The notes beneath the pieces were generated by a model. It saw only the letters and a program-made list of their open reading frames with translations. It had not been told where the DNA came from and searched no databases. The position numbers were made by a program, and so were the translations under genes. This document shows positions 1-6,150 of a DNA stretch of 8,527 nucleotides, piece after piece. Location: assembly GCA_003454835.1 (NCBI GenBank), contig DMTA01000528.1, positions 1-8,527 of the forward strand, in the 5' to 3' direction. Source of the stretch: Achromobacter sp. GTDB taxonomy: Bacteria > Pseudomonadota > Gammaproteobacteria > Burkholderiales > Burkholderiaceae_B. The first letter of the stretch is position 1. Every line of letters starts with the position of its first letter.

Positions 1-1896
1 CGTCGAAAGCGGCGCCTGCGGCGGGCGAGCGGCCTGCACCAGCTGATCGATGAGGTCGGGCTGCAGGTAGCGAACCGCCAGCGACAGGCCTTCGTTCAGT
101 CCATTGCGGTCCGGCGCTTGCTTGCTGGCGCCATAGCCGCCCACCGCCGGATCGGCGCCGTGGGCCAGCGCGTACGTCACGCGTTCGGGCACGGCATAGG
201 TCGCCGACGGCGTCAGATCGCCGCTCGGCGATTCCCGCAGCGCCTCGAGCAGCGGCGTTTCCCACATCGGGCTGTTGCCGTAATACATGCGGGTGTAGGC
301 GGCATTGATGTCCGCGCCGCGTGCGAGCAGCTTTTCGGCAAACCAGAAATTCTTCGGCGTCTGCAGCGCGGCGTGCAGCAGCGAGCGCCCGTTCTTTTCG
401 CGCGCATTGGGATTGGCGCCCTTCTCCAGCAGGTAGACCAGGTTGTCCTTGCTGTCGCTGTAATAGGAGATCCGGCGCATCAGCAGCGGTGTGCCGTTCG
501 AATCCAGCGCATCCACCGGCGCGCCCGCGGCGATCAGGATGTCGGCCAGCGCGTAGCGTTCTGCGGCCGGGCGGGTGTCCTTGGCGTCCGGCAACGCGCT
601 GGCGACCAGCGAGAACCCGTTGTCGGGGCCATCCGCCTTGGCGCCCGCGTCCAGCAGCACACGCACCATTTCAAGCTGCTTGCGCGACACGGCCACGGAC
701 AGTGCGGACCTGCCGTGTTCGTTCAGGCCGTTCGGATCTTGTCCGCCGGCGAGCTGAGTCCGCACCGCCTCCAGATCGTTCGCCTGGATCGCCTGGAAGA
801 TCGCCAGGCGCGGACGGCAGGCCTGCGCATCCAGCGTGGAAACTTCCAGCGCCGCGCCGATGCGGGTCGCAATGTTGCCCGGAATGGTTTCCTTGGCGGC
901 AAGGCGTTTTGTGCAATAGAGGCGGTAGTCCTCGCGTGCCAGCGCTTCGTAATAAGCCCGCTCCTCGCGCGATTTCTCGCGCTGCTTCCAGCGGGCATCG
1001 GCGCGGTTCAGGTAGGCCGCGGTGCGCGACGGATCGCGCCGCAGCACATCGGTCAGGATGCGATCCGCCTGCGCCGTGTCGCCCGACTCGGCCAGCCAGA
1101 AGCCGTAGTCGTTCAGGGCGATCAGCATCTCGGCGTCCTTGCCGTCCGGATCGATCTCGCGGTAATCCTGCGACATGACGAAACGGCGCAGGTCGGACAG
1201 CGCACGATCGAACTCGGCGGTTTTCGCGCGCGGAATCGCGCGCGCCACCTGATGCAGCGTGCGGAAGGTGGCCGTTACGTCCGGCGCTGTCTGGTGTTCG
1301 AATCGCACCTGCGCGGGAAACGTGTCCAGCCGCGTGGGATAGTCGCGCAGCGCCGCCTGCAATGTTGCCAGCGCCTGTGCGCGCCGCGCCTCGTCCCATG
1401 GCCGGCTGCTTGTGACGACGGCAAGCTGTTTGTCGGCGTTGACCGATGCGGCCTCGCCTTTGTCGTCCACCAGAAATCCCGTGGCCTTGCCGGCGCTGGC
1501 GGTGCGATCGGCGTAACCGATCCAGTAGAAGGCCTCGCCCGCACGCGGGGAGCGGACGGCCACGTTCTCTTCGCGCGACGCCTTCCAGCCTTCCGGGTCG
1601 ATCACCAGCGGCTGCGAGCGGAAATCCAGCTTGAAGGTCTTGGCCCCCTCGCGCACGTACCGGTACAGGTACAGCCGGTTCTCCATCTGCCCGACGAGCA
1701 CCGCGTCCCTGACGTTCTCCGTTCCCCACACCCGGCGCTCGGGCTCACGCAGGGGATAGCGGGAGAGCCGGATCGAATCAATGACTGCTCCGACGTCGAA
1801 GGCCATCGCTGGGGGTGGCGATGCAGCCATACCGACCAGCGCCAGCGCGACGGCGCCGAACAGACGGGTGACAGCGGGACGAAAACGGCGCGGCAT
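1..1896 (-). CDS. Secreted TPR/ankyrin-repeat protein, C-terminus outside window
   Basis: The minus-strand frame from ATG at 1896 stays open through 632 codons to position 1, so the C-terminus is missing. Residues 1-32 form a signal peptide (basic MPRRFRPAVTR, hydrophobic FGAVALALVGMAA, ending PAMA), which implies a periplasmic or surface protein. Residues 33-160 match no family I recognise. Residues 256-325 read as one or two TPR-like helical hairpins (NDYGFWLAESGD, then AYLNRADARW). From about 365 onward there are ankyrin repeats: 365-395, 396-425, a looser one near 445-466, 468-501 (ending KGANPNAREKNG), 504-533 (RSLLHAAL, RGADINA) and 546-583. Such proteins are binding scaffolds; the partner cannot be read from sequence. 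The Shine-Dalgarno is weak (GGAT about 12 bases upstream). In-frame TTG codons at 1914 and 1920 are possible starts, but an in-frame stop at 1930-1932 limits further extension. The signal peptide favours ATG 1896. Family certain, function unknown. Confidence 0.87.
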   Translation of the reverse strand, partial: MPRRFRPAVTRLFGAVALALVGMAASPPPAMAFDVGAVIDSIRLSRYPLREPERRVWGTENVRDAVLVGQMENRLYLYRYVREGAKTFKLDFRSQPLVIDPEGWKASREENVAVRSPRAGEAFYWIGYADRTASAGKATGFLVDDKGEAASVNADKQLAVVTSSRPWDEARRAQALATLQAALRDYPTRLDTFPAQVRFEHQTAPDVTATFRTLHQVARAIPRAKTAEFDRALSDLRRFVMSQDYREIDPDGKDAEMLIALNDYGFWLAESGDTAQADRILTDVLRRDPSRTAAYLNRADARWKQREKSREERAYYEALAREDYRLYCTKRLAAKETIPGNIATRIGAALEVSTLDAQACRPRLAIFQAIQANDLEAVRTQLAGGQDPNGLNEHGRSALSVAVSRKQLEMVRVLLDAGAKADGPDNGFSLVASALPDAKDTRPAAERYALADILIAAGAPVDALDSNGTPLLMRRISYYSDSKDNLVYLLEKGANPNAREKNGRSLLHAALQTPKNFWFAEKLLARGADINAAYTRMYYGNSPMWETPLLEALRESPSGDLTPSATYAVPERVTYALAHGADPAVGGYGASKQAPDRNGLNEGLSLAVRYLQPDLIDQLVQAARPPQAPLST

Positions 1897-2075
1897 GGGT
1901 GGGGGATCCGACAATGGCAAGGACGCCGATCATACCTGTCCCCGCTAAACACCCTCGGGTATGTCCCAACGCGGATTCACCCGCATATGGCAGAAGCGCG
2001 CCGATTTTTCGTTATATATTCGCCCCTACACTGTTTAGTTAACAGCTTAATAAAACCGTTACCGCATTAAGAATC
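1897..2075. promoter_or_regulatory. Divergent intergenic region between the ankyrin gene and nifQ-like gene
   Basis: This 179-bp gap must hold promoters for both divergent genes. Its right half (about 2005-2075) is much richer in A/T than the surrounding DNA. Weak sigma70-like candidates for the plus-strand gene are TATATT (2015-2020) and TACACT (2027-2032); neither has a convincing -35 partner. Two small inverted repeats lie just upstream of the nifQ-like start: CTGTT/AACAG (2031-2035 and 2041-2045), which includes GTTAAC, and CTTAAT/ATTAAG (2046-2051 and 2066-2071). They could be operator half-sites, but I recognise no known regulator consensus. Confidence 0.4.
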
Positions 2076-2708
2076 ATGATGGACGCCGTGCCCGTGCCGC
2101 CCTCTCTTCCCGACACCAGCATTACCGATCGGGCCCAGCGGTTTGCGCATGCCTTGTTGCGACACGCACCGCCCGTTCATCCCGACGCCGGCTTTTTCGC
2201 CGCCGTCATCGGCACCAGCATCGCCAATAACGATCTTGCCCGAAGCGGCCTGTCGTCAGCCGAACTGCACGACCTGCTCGACTACCTGTTCCCCGGCGCG
2301 CTGACCGGCTTCGATACGCCCCTTTCCGCGTTGCGCGAGCAATATGCCGCCTATGCCGGCACCGGCGCGAGCGATCCGCAGCCCGGTTTCACGCTGTTGA
2401 TGCGCGTCCTGCTCGACGCCTACAGCGCACCCGGCCCCGACACCACGCCATGGGTCAGCAGCATCCTCGCGCACGCATGTCTGCGGCCCGACCACCTGTG
2501 GCGCGATCTGGGGCTGACGGGACGCGAAGACGTCACCGTGCTGCTCGCGCGGCACTATCCGGGGCTGGTGAGCCGCAACGTGGACAACCTGCGCTGGAAG
2601 AAATTCCTGGCGTACTCGGCGCGAGAACACGCCGGCCTGCCGGTCGCCGCCGCTCCCGGATGCAGCGATTGCGAGGACAACGGATTCTGCTATCCGGCCG
2701 CGGCGTAG
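2076..2708 (+). CDS. NifQ-family protein with incomplete C-terminal cysteine motif
   Basis: This 210-residue cytoplasmic protein resembles NifQ, an iron-sulfur molybdenum carrier that supplies Mo for nitrogenase FeMo-cofactor assembly. The assignment rests on the C-terminal half: HLWRDLGL (140-147), ARHYPGL (158-164), NLRWKKFL (171-178) and the final cysteine cluster, all in NifQ order. The family motif is Cx4Cx2Cx5C. Here Cys196, Cys199 and Cys205 give Cx2Cx5C, while the first position (residue 191) is Ala. No other nif gene is in the window, and the likely host group is not a classic diazotroph. The product may therefore handle molybdenum for another molybdoenzyme, or may have lost the canonical cluster; both are inferences. 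ATG at 2076 is followed by a second ATG at 2079; the Shine-Dalgarno is weak (AAGA). It converges on the receptor gene with 19 bp between. I withhold the symbol nifQ because the role is uncertain. Confidence 0.8.
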   Translation: MMDAVPVPPSLPDTSITDRAQRFAHALLRHAPPVHPDAGFFAAVIGTSIANNDLARSGLSSAELHDLLDYLFPGALTGFDTPLSALREQYAAYAGTGASDPQPGFTLLMRVLLDAYSAPGPDTTPWVSSILAHACLRPDHLWRDLGLTGREDVTVLLARHYPGLVSRNVDNLRWKKFLAYSAREHAGLPVAAAPGCSDCEDNGFCYPAAA

Positions 2709-2724
2709 GGCGTTTAAAGCGCCC
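2708..2724. other. Small hairpin between convergent nifQ-like and receptor genes
   Basis: GGGCG (2708-2712) pairs with CGCCC (2720-2724) around a TTTAAAG loop, between the two stop codons. No T-run follows on either strand, so it is not a canonical intrinsic terminator. It is the only secondary structure in the 19-bp gap and may give weak bidirectional termination or protect 3' ends. Confidence 0.3.
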
Positions 2725-2727
2725 CGT

Positions 2728-4848
2728 TCAAAACCGATACGTCGCCCCCACCCCCACGCCTGCATTCCGCCCCGGCGCCGGTTCGTAATAGCGTCCGTTA
2801 GCCTCATTGACGATGACCGAGCCTGCGTAGTCGCGGTCAAACAGGTTGTCGACGCGGGCGTAGGCGTTCAGCTCCCAGGGGCCGGCGCGTTTGATATAGC
2901 CAATGCTGGCGGCCGCCACGAAATACGCAGGCGCGTCGCCGTTGTTGGCATCGTTGACGTAGATCTTGCTCAGGTAACGGCCTTCCACCCCGGCCTGCCA
3001 GCCTTCGGGCGGCGCCCAGGCGAGAGACGCGTAGGCAGCCTGACGGGCGATGCCGGGGATCTTGTTGCCCGCGCGAATGTCCCCGCTGCCGTCGTCGGCG
3101 TAGCGCGCGTTGAGCAGTGTGTAGGCAACCTGCGTGCGCCAATGGCGCGCGAATTCGCCGGACCAGCTAAGTTCCAGGCCATCGCGGCGGGTGCGGCCCG
3201 CGTTCTGGTAACTGGTGCGTCCGCCCAGGCTGCCGGCAGACACGATCTCGTCATCGGTGCGCGTGCTGAACACTGCGGCCGTCAGGAGGCCGCCCGCCGT
3301 GCGCGCCTTGACGCCGGCTTCGACGTTGGTGCTGACCGACGGCATCAATCCGAAGTTCAGCCCCGGGGCGCCGCCCGGACGGTACGAGATCTCGTTCAAG
3401 GTAGGGGTCTCAAAACCGCGCCCGTACGAGGTGTAGACGCTGACATCGTCGTTGACGGCGTAGCGCAGCGCGGCCACGGGCAAGGCCTTGCGGTAGCGCG
3501 CGCCGCCGCTGTCGTCGGTATTGCGGGCCGTGATGTAGTGGTCGTCGGAGTCGAAGCGGACCGTGCTGTAGCGCAGGCCTGCGTCCAGCGTCCAGCGGTC
3601 GGCGAAATTCCAGGAGGCCTGCGCGTAGGGGTCGGCGTTGTAGACGCGATTGGTCTCATCGCGGCGCAACGCGCCTTTCACGCCCAACTGCCGGCTTGCG
3701 CCCGAACCGATGAAATTCTCGTAGCCCTTGCGGTCTTCCTGCATGGTGTCGTACGAGAAGCCGCCGATCAGGGTCAGCGCGCGGCCCGCGAGGGTCAGTT
3801 CCGACGTCCAGCGCACATCCGCGCCACCGTATTGGCGCTTCAGATCGATAACACCGCCCGCCTGCGTGGGCGGGATCTGCACGGCGGGCGGGATCGACTG
3901 AAATTGCGTCGTTTCGCGCTGGCCGTAATAGACCATCACGCGCAGCGCGTTGCGGCCATCAACCTGGTGATCAAACACCAGGCCGCCCTGCGTCTGCTTG
4001 ACCGTCTTGCGGGTGTTGTACTGCTCGGCCAGCGGCGCGCTGCGCGGGTCGTCCTGGAATTGCTGATAGGTCAGGCCCAGCGGGTCCTGCGCGGTCAGGT
4101 CGACGCTGTTGACGACAAGCGTCAGGCGGCTGTCGTCGTTCAGTTGCAGGCCGAGCTTGGCGTTGCCCAGGTTCTTGCGCGCGGCGCTGTGGTCGCGATA
4201 GCCATCGGTGGTGAATCGCGAGAGGTCCAGCACGTAATCCAGCTGGCCCGCGCCCGTACCCGTGACGCCGCTGGCCTGCGCCCCGTAGCGCCATGTGCCA
4301 TAGCTGCCGCCCCAGCCGCTGGCGGTGATCTCTGGCGGATTGGCGCCGTCCTGCGTGAACACCTGGATGACGCCGCCGGAAGAGTTTCCGTACAAAGCGG
4401 AGAAAGGCCCGCGCAGCACCTCGACGCGGTCGATGGACCCGATGTCGATATTGGACGTCTGCCCCTGCCCGTCGGGCATGGTTGCGGGAATGCCGTCCAC
4501 ATACAGGCGCACGCCGCGCACGCCGAACGTGGAACGCGCGCCAAAGCCGCGGCTGGAAATCTGCAGGTCCTGCGCGTAGTTCTGACGGTTCTGGATCTGC
4601 AGCCCCGGCACACCCGCCAGGCCTTCCGACAGGTTGATGCCCGGTTGCTGCCATCGCATGGCGCTGCCCTGGACGACGTCGACGGACGCCGGGGTGTCGA
4701 GTACGTCGGTGCCCAGCCGTGTGCCTGTCACCACCACCGGGGCCATCGTCCCGGTCTGCGCGAGCGCGGTTGCAGCCGGCACCAGTGCCAGGAACGTGCC
4801 TGCCGTCCACCACCACGTTCCGCTGTCCCGCCATTGCCGCTGTACCAA
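2728..4848 (-). CDS. pqqU: TonB-dependent outer-membrane receptor, PqqU (YncD) type, probable PQQ importer
   Basis: This 706-residue protein is a complete TonB-dependent transporter. It has a signal peptide (1-30, ending ALA), a TonB box (about 36-42, APVVVTG), a plug domain (about 45-165) with RGVRLYVDGIPATMPDGQ and VEVLRGPFSALYGNSSGG, then a long beta-barrel ending in YRF, the usual terminal aromatic outer-membrane signal. Many stretches match E. coli YncD as I remember it: INLSE.L.GVPGLQ.QNRQNYAQDLQ, DGIPATMPDGQGQTSNID, GRGFETPT.NE.SYR, and SVIVNE.NGRYYEP.PGRN. YncD was renamed PqqU because it takes up the dehydrogenase cofactor pyrroloquinoline quinone. The substrate here is inferred from that likeness. 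The length fits the family. The start is TTG at 4848, supported by AGGAGAG on the minus strand (4853-4859) with good spacing and no competing in-frame ATG. No Fur-like box is evident in the short upstream gap. It diverges from slyX. Confidence 0.88.
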   Translation of the reverse strand: MVQRQWRDSGTWWWTAGTFLALVPAATALAQTGTMAPVVVTGTRLGTDVLDTPASVDVVQGSAMRWQQPGINLSEGLAGVPGLQIQNRQNYAQDLQISSRGFGARSTFGVRGVRLYVDGIPATMPDGQGQTSNIDIGSIDRVEVLRGPFSALYGNSSGGVIQVFTQDGANPPEITASGWGGSYGTWRYGAQASGVTGTGAGQLDYVLDLSRFTTDGYRDHSAARKNLGNAKLGLQLNDDSRLTLVVNSVDLTAQDPLGLTYQQFQDDPRSAPLAEQYNTRKTVKQTQGGLVFDHQVDGRNALRVMVYYGQRETTQFQSIPPAVQIPPTQAGGVIDLKRQYGGADVRWTSELTLAGRALTLIGGFSYDTMQEDRKGYENFIGSGASRQLGVKGALRRDETNRVYNADPYAQASWNFADRWTLDAGLRYSTVRFDSDDHYITARNTDDSGGARYRKALPVAALRYAVNDDVSVYTSYGRGFETPTLNEISYRPGGAPGLNFGLMPSVSTNVEAGVKARTAGGLLTAAVFSTRTDDEIVSAGSLGGRTSYQNAGRTRRDGLELSWSGEFARHWRTQVAYTLLNARYADDGSGDIRAGNKIPGIARQAAYASLAWAPPEGWQAGVEGRYLSKIYVNDANNGDAPAYFVAAASIGYIKRAGPWELNAYARVDNLFDRDYAGSVIVNEANGRYYEPAPGRNAGVGVGATYRF

Positions 4849-4852
4849 ACTT

Positions 4853-4859
4853 CTCTCCT
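4853..4859 (-). promoter_or_regulatory. Ribosome binding site that fixes the TTG start of pqqU
   Basis: On the minus strand AGGAGAG lies four bases upstream of TTG 4848 (six bases from the AGGAG core). This near-perfect Shine-Dalgarno match supports a rare TTG initiation codon for the receptor. Confidence 0.75.
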
Positions 4860-4866
4860 GTGCCTG

Positions 4867-4892
4867 GGCGGGAATGGGTTCTAATACCCGCC
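4867..4892 (+). promoter_or_regulatory. Hairpin abutting the slyX start codon
   Basis: GGCGGG (4867-4872) and CCCGCC (4887-4892) are perfect 6-bp inverted arms with a 14-base loop, ending one base before the slyX ATG. An alternative inner pairing, GGGT (4876-4879) with ACCC (4886-4889), would compete for the same downstream bases. In the slyX mRNA this would sit in the ribosome binding region, where no good Shine-Dalgarno is seen. As DNA it lies between two divergent genes and could be an operator instead. Confidence 0.4.
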
Positions 4893-5108
4893 ATGGAAAA
4901 TACGCAAGACATCGAACGCCGGCTGATGGACCTGGAGGTCAAAGCCAGCTTTTCGGATGATCTTCTGGAGCAGTTGAACCAGATCATCGTCCGCCAGCAA
5001 CAGCAGATCGACCGGCTCATGCGCGAGGTCGCAGACCTGCGCCAGCAGGCGCCCGAAGGCGCCGCGCCCTTCCGCAGCCTGCGCGACGAACTGCCGCCGC
5101 ACTACTGA
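4893..5108 (+). CDS. slyX: SlyX family protein
   Basis: This 71-residue protein starts MENTQDIERRLMDLEVKASF and ends LPPHY. It matches the SlyX family (about 70 residues) in length, in the early E.RL..LE.K..F pattern, in the continuous heptad-like helix over about 5-52 (coiled coil, with a QQQQ run at 36-39), in a Pro/Ala-containing linker, and in the conserved PPHY C-terminus. SlyX is a small cytoplasmic protein of unknown biochemical role, named from its proximity to slyD in enterics; slyD is not here. ATG 4893 was chosen because family similarity begins exactly there; the longer upstream frames run antisense through pqqU. No clear Shine-Dalgarno precedes it; a GC-rich hairpin does. Its stop lies 3 bp from the stop of the convergent methyltransferase gene. 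Confidence 0.9.
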   Translation: MENTQDIERRLMDLEVKASFSDDLLEQLNQIIVRQQQQIDRLMREVADLRQQAPEGAAPFRSLRDELPPHY

Positions 5109-5111
5109 TCG

Positions 5112-5930
5112 CTAATAGTGATAGCGCAGCAGCCGGGTCATACTACCCAAGGGCTCGATCCGGCGCATCAGCCATAGCGCCGTCTGCGCAGGCAGCGAAT
5201 ATCGTGCCCGCTGCGCGGGATCGTCGGTTTCATAGCCGCCGCGCACCGTGCGCAGCCGCAAGGCGGGCACCTGAGCCTCCAGATCCTGCGGCCGCCGCAG
5301 GCTCCAGCGTGTGACGGCGCCCGTCGACCGGATCATGCGATTGTGCGCGACCCAGTTCAAACCCAGGCGATTGTAGGCGTCAAAAATGACCTCGCCCGAC
5401 GGAAACCGCGCAGTGACCGCCCGCAACAGCGTCAGCAGCGCGGGTTCGGGCAGATAAAGAAAGAGTCCCTCGGCCACCACCAGCGTGGGCTTGTCCGCCG
5501 GAATGCGCGCCAGCCAGTTCAGGTCCGTGACCGGTGTGCCCACCAGCGAGCAGCCCGGCCGGGGCGCATACAGCTTGCGGCGCAATGCGATCACCTCCGG
5601 ATAGTCGACTTCGTACCAGCCGATGCGAGGCGGCGGATCCACCCGCTGCACGCGGGTGTCGAGTCCGCAACCCAAATGCAGAACGGTGGCTTCGCCGTGC
5701 GCGGCGATGAACTCGCGCGCCCAGCCATCCAGCGTATGGGCCCGCATCGCCAAGCCGATCATTTCATCGCGGCGCATGCGCAGACGGGAAAAATCGTAGT
5801 CGATCCGGCCGACGGCATCGGCGGCGTGGCGGTCCTGCAGCACGGAATTGGGCAGCAGACTCTCGCGCGCCTTGGCGTACAGCGTGATCAGCAATGTGGC
5901 CTTTTCGTGGGTGAGGTCGATTTTTTCCAT
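5112..5930 (-). CDS. SAM-dependent methyltransferase, leucine carboxyl methyltransferase (LCM) family
   Basis: This 272-residue soluble protein has the Rossmann-fold SAM-binding features of the LCM/COG3315 group: motif I VLHLGCGLDTR (83-93), the acidic strand-2 motif WYEVDYPEV (105-113), and VVAEGLFLYLPE (151-162), where AEG.x.YL is characteristic of the family. The N-terminal helix (TLLITLYAKARES) and the Asp-rich segment before motif I are also typical. Family members methylate carboxyl or hydroxyl groups, and many bacterial ones are annotated as polyketide O-methyltransferases. No polyketide or other biosynthetic genes are present, so the substrate is unknown. ATG 5930 has AGGA about seven bases upstream. 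The 5' leader contains a strong nested inverted repeat (5954-5997). The gene stands alone and converges on slyX. Confidence 0.88.
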   Translation of the reverse strand: MEKIDLTHEKATLLITLYAKARESLLPNSVLQDRHAADAVGRIDYDFSRLRMRRDEMIGLAMRAHTLDGWAREFIAAHGEATVLHLGCGLDTRVQRVDPPPRIGWYEVDYPEVIALRRKLYAPRPGCSLVGTPVTDLNWLARIPADKPTLVVAEGLFLYLPEPALLTLLRAVTARFPSGEVIFDAYNRLGLNWVAHNRMIRSTGAVTRWSLRRPQDLEAQVPALRLRTVRGGYETDDPAQRARYSLPAQTALWLMRRIEPLGSMTRLLRYHY

Positions 5931-5953
5931 GCAACGGTCCTGTCGATCTGGCC

Positions 5954-5997
5954 GGCCTCAGCATTCCAACAATGGGGAATAAAAGGATTTTGAGGCC
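5954..5997 (-). promoter_or_regulatory. Nested stem-loop in the methyltransferase 5' leader
   Basis: GGCCTCA (5954-5960) and TGAGGCC (5991-5997) are perfect 7-bp arms. Inside them ATTCC (5963-5967) pairs with GGAAT (5976-5980). Read on the minus strand this is a two-tier hairpin about 24-67 bases upstream of the methyltransferase start codon. It could be an mRNA leader structure or a regulator-binding site. No T-run follows on the minus strand, so it is not an ordinary attenuator. Confidence 0.5.
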
Positions 5998-6005
5998 ACT
6001 TCTTT

Positions 6006-6022
6006 CCATTGGTGGAATTATC
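6006..6022 (-). promoter_or_regulatory. Possible -10 element of the methyltransferase promoter with overlapping repeat
   Basis: GATAAT on the minus strand (6022 to 6017) matches the sigma70 -10 consensus at five of six positions and would start the transcript near 6010, placing the nested hairpin inside the leader. No good -35 is visible at 16-18 bp. The adjacent CCATTGGTGGAA (6006-6017) is an inverted near-copy (11 of 12) of TTCCAACAATGG at 5964-5975. Confidence 0.3.
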
Positions 6023-6139
6023 TTTTACCGATATCCGGGTTTATCCGCATTCTAGATCGGCGCAATATTCAACCCATCGGGAAACAGCAACGAACCACGA
6101 CGGAAAGGCCGCCGGATTCGCTCCCAGGCTTTAGAAATC

Positions 6140-6144
6140 GGAGG
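6140..6144 (+). promoter_or_regulatory. Strong ribosome binding site of the repeat-protein gene
   Basis: GGAGG lies six bases before ATG 6151, which fixes the start and suggests efficient translation. Confidence 0.75.
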
Positions 6145-6150
6145 TTTACC

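Noticed and set aside
671..1729. 352-codon minus-strand frame inside the ankyrin gene
   Set aside because: It is in a different frame from the open ankyrin reading and is Gly/Arg-rich without domains.
118..2070. 650-codon open frame on the plus strand opposite the ankyrin gene
   Set aside because: The antisense product is Arg/Gln/Ala-rich with no domain or signal, while the minus strand gives a coherent signal peptide plus TPR and ankyrin repeats. Long antisense frames are expected in GC-rich coding DNA.
3142..4884. 580-codon open frame on the plus strand opposite pqqU
   Set aside because: It mirrors the receptor codons and has low-complexity Arg/Ala/Val composition. The receptor frame is full length with clear family motifs.
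4719..4892. N-terminal extension of slyX upstream of ATG 4893
   Set aside because: The extension runs antisense through the start of pqqU, and SlyX family similarity begins at 4893.
5343..5993. 216-codon plus-strand frame opposite the methyltransferase
   Set aside because: It is antisense to a well-supported methyltransferase and has no recognisable family features.
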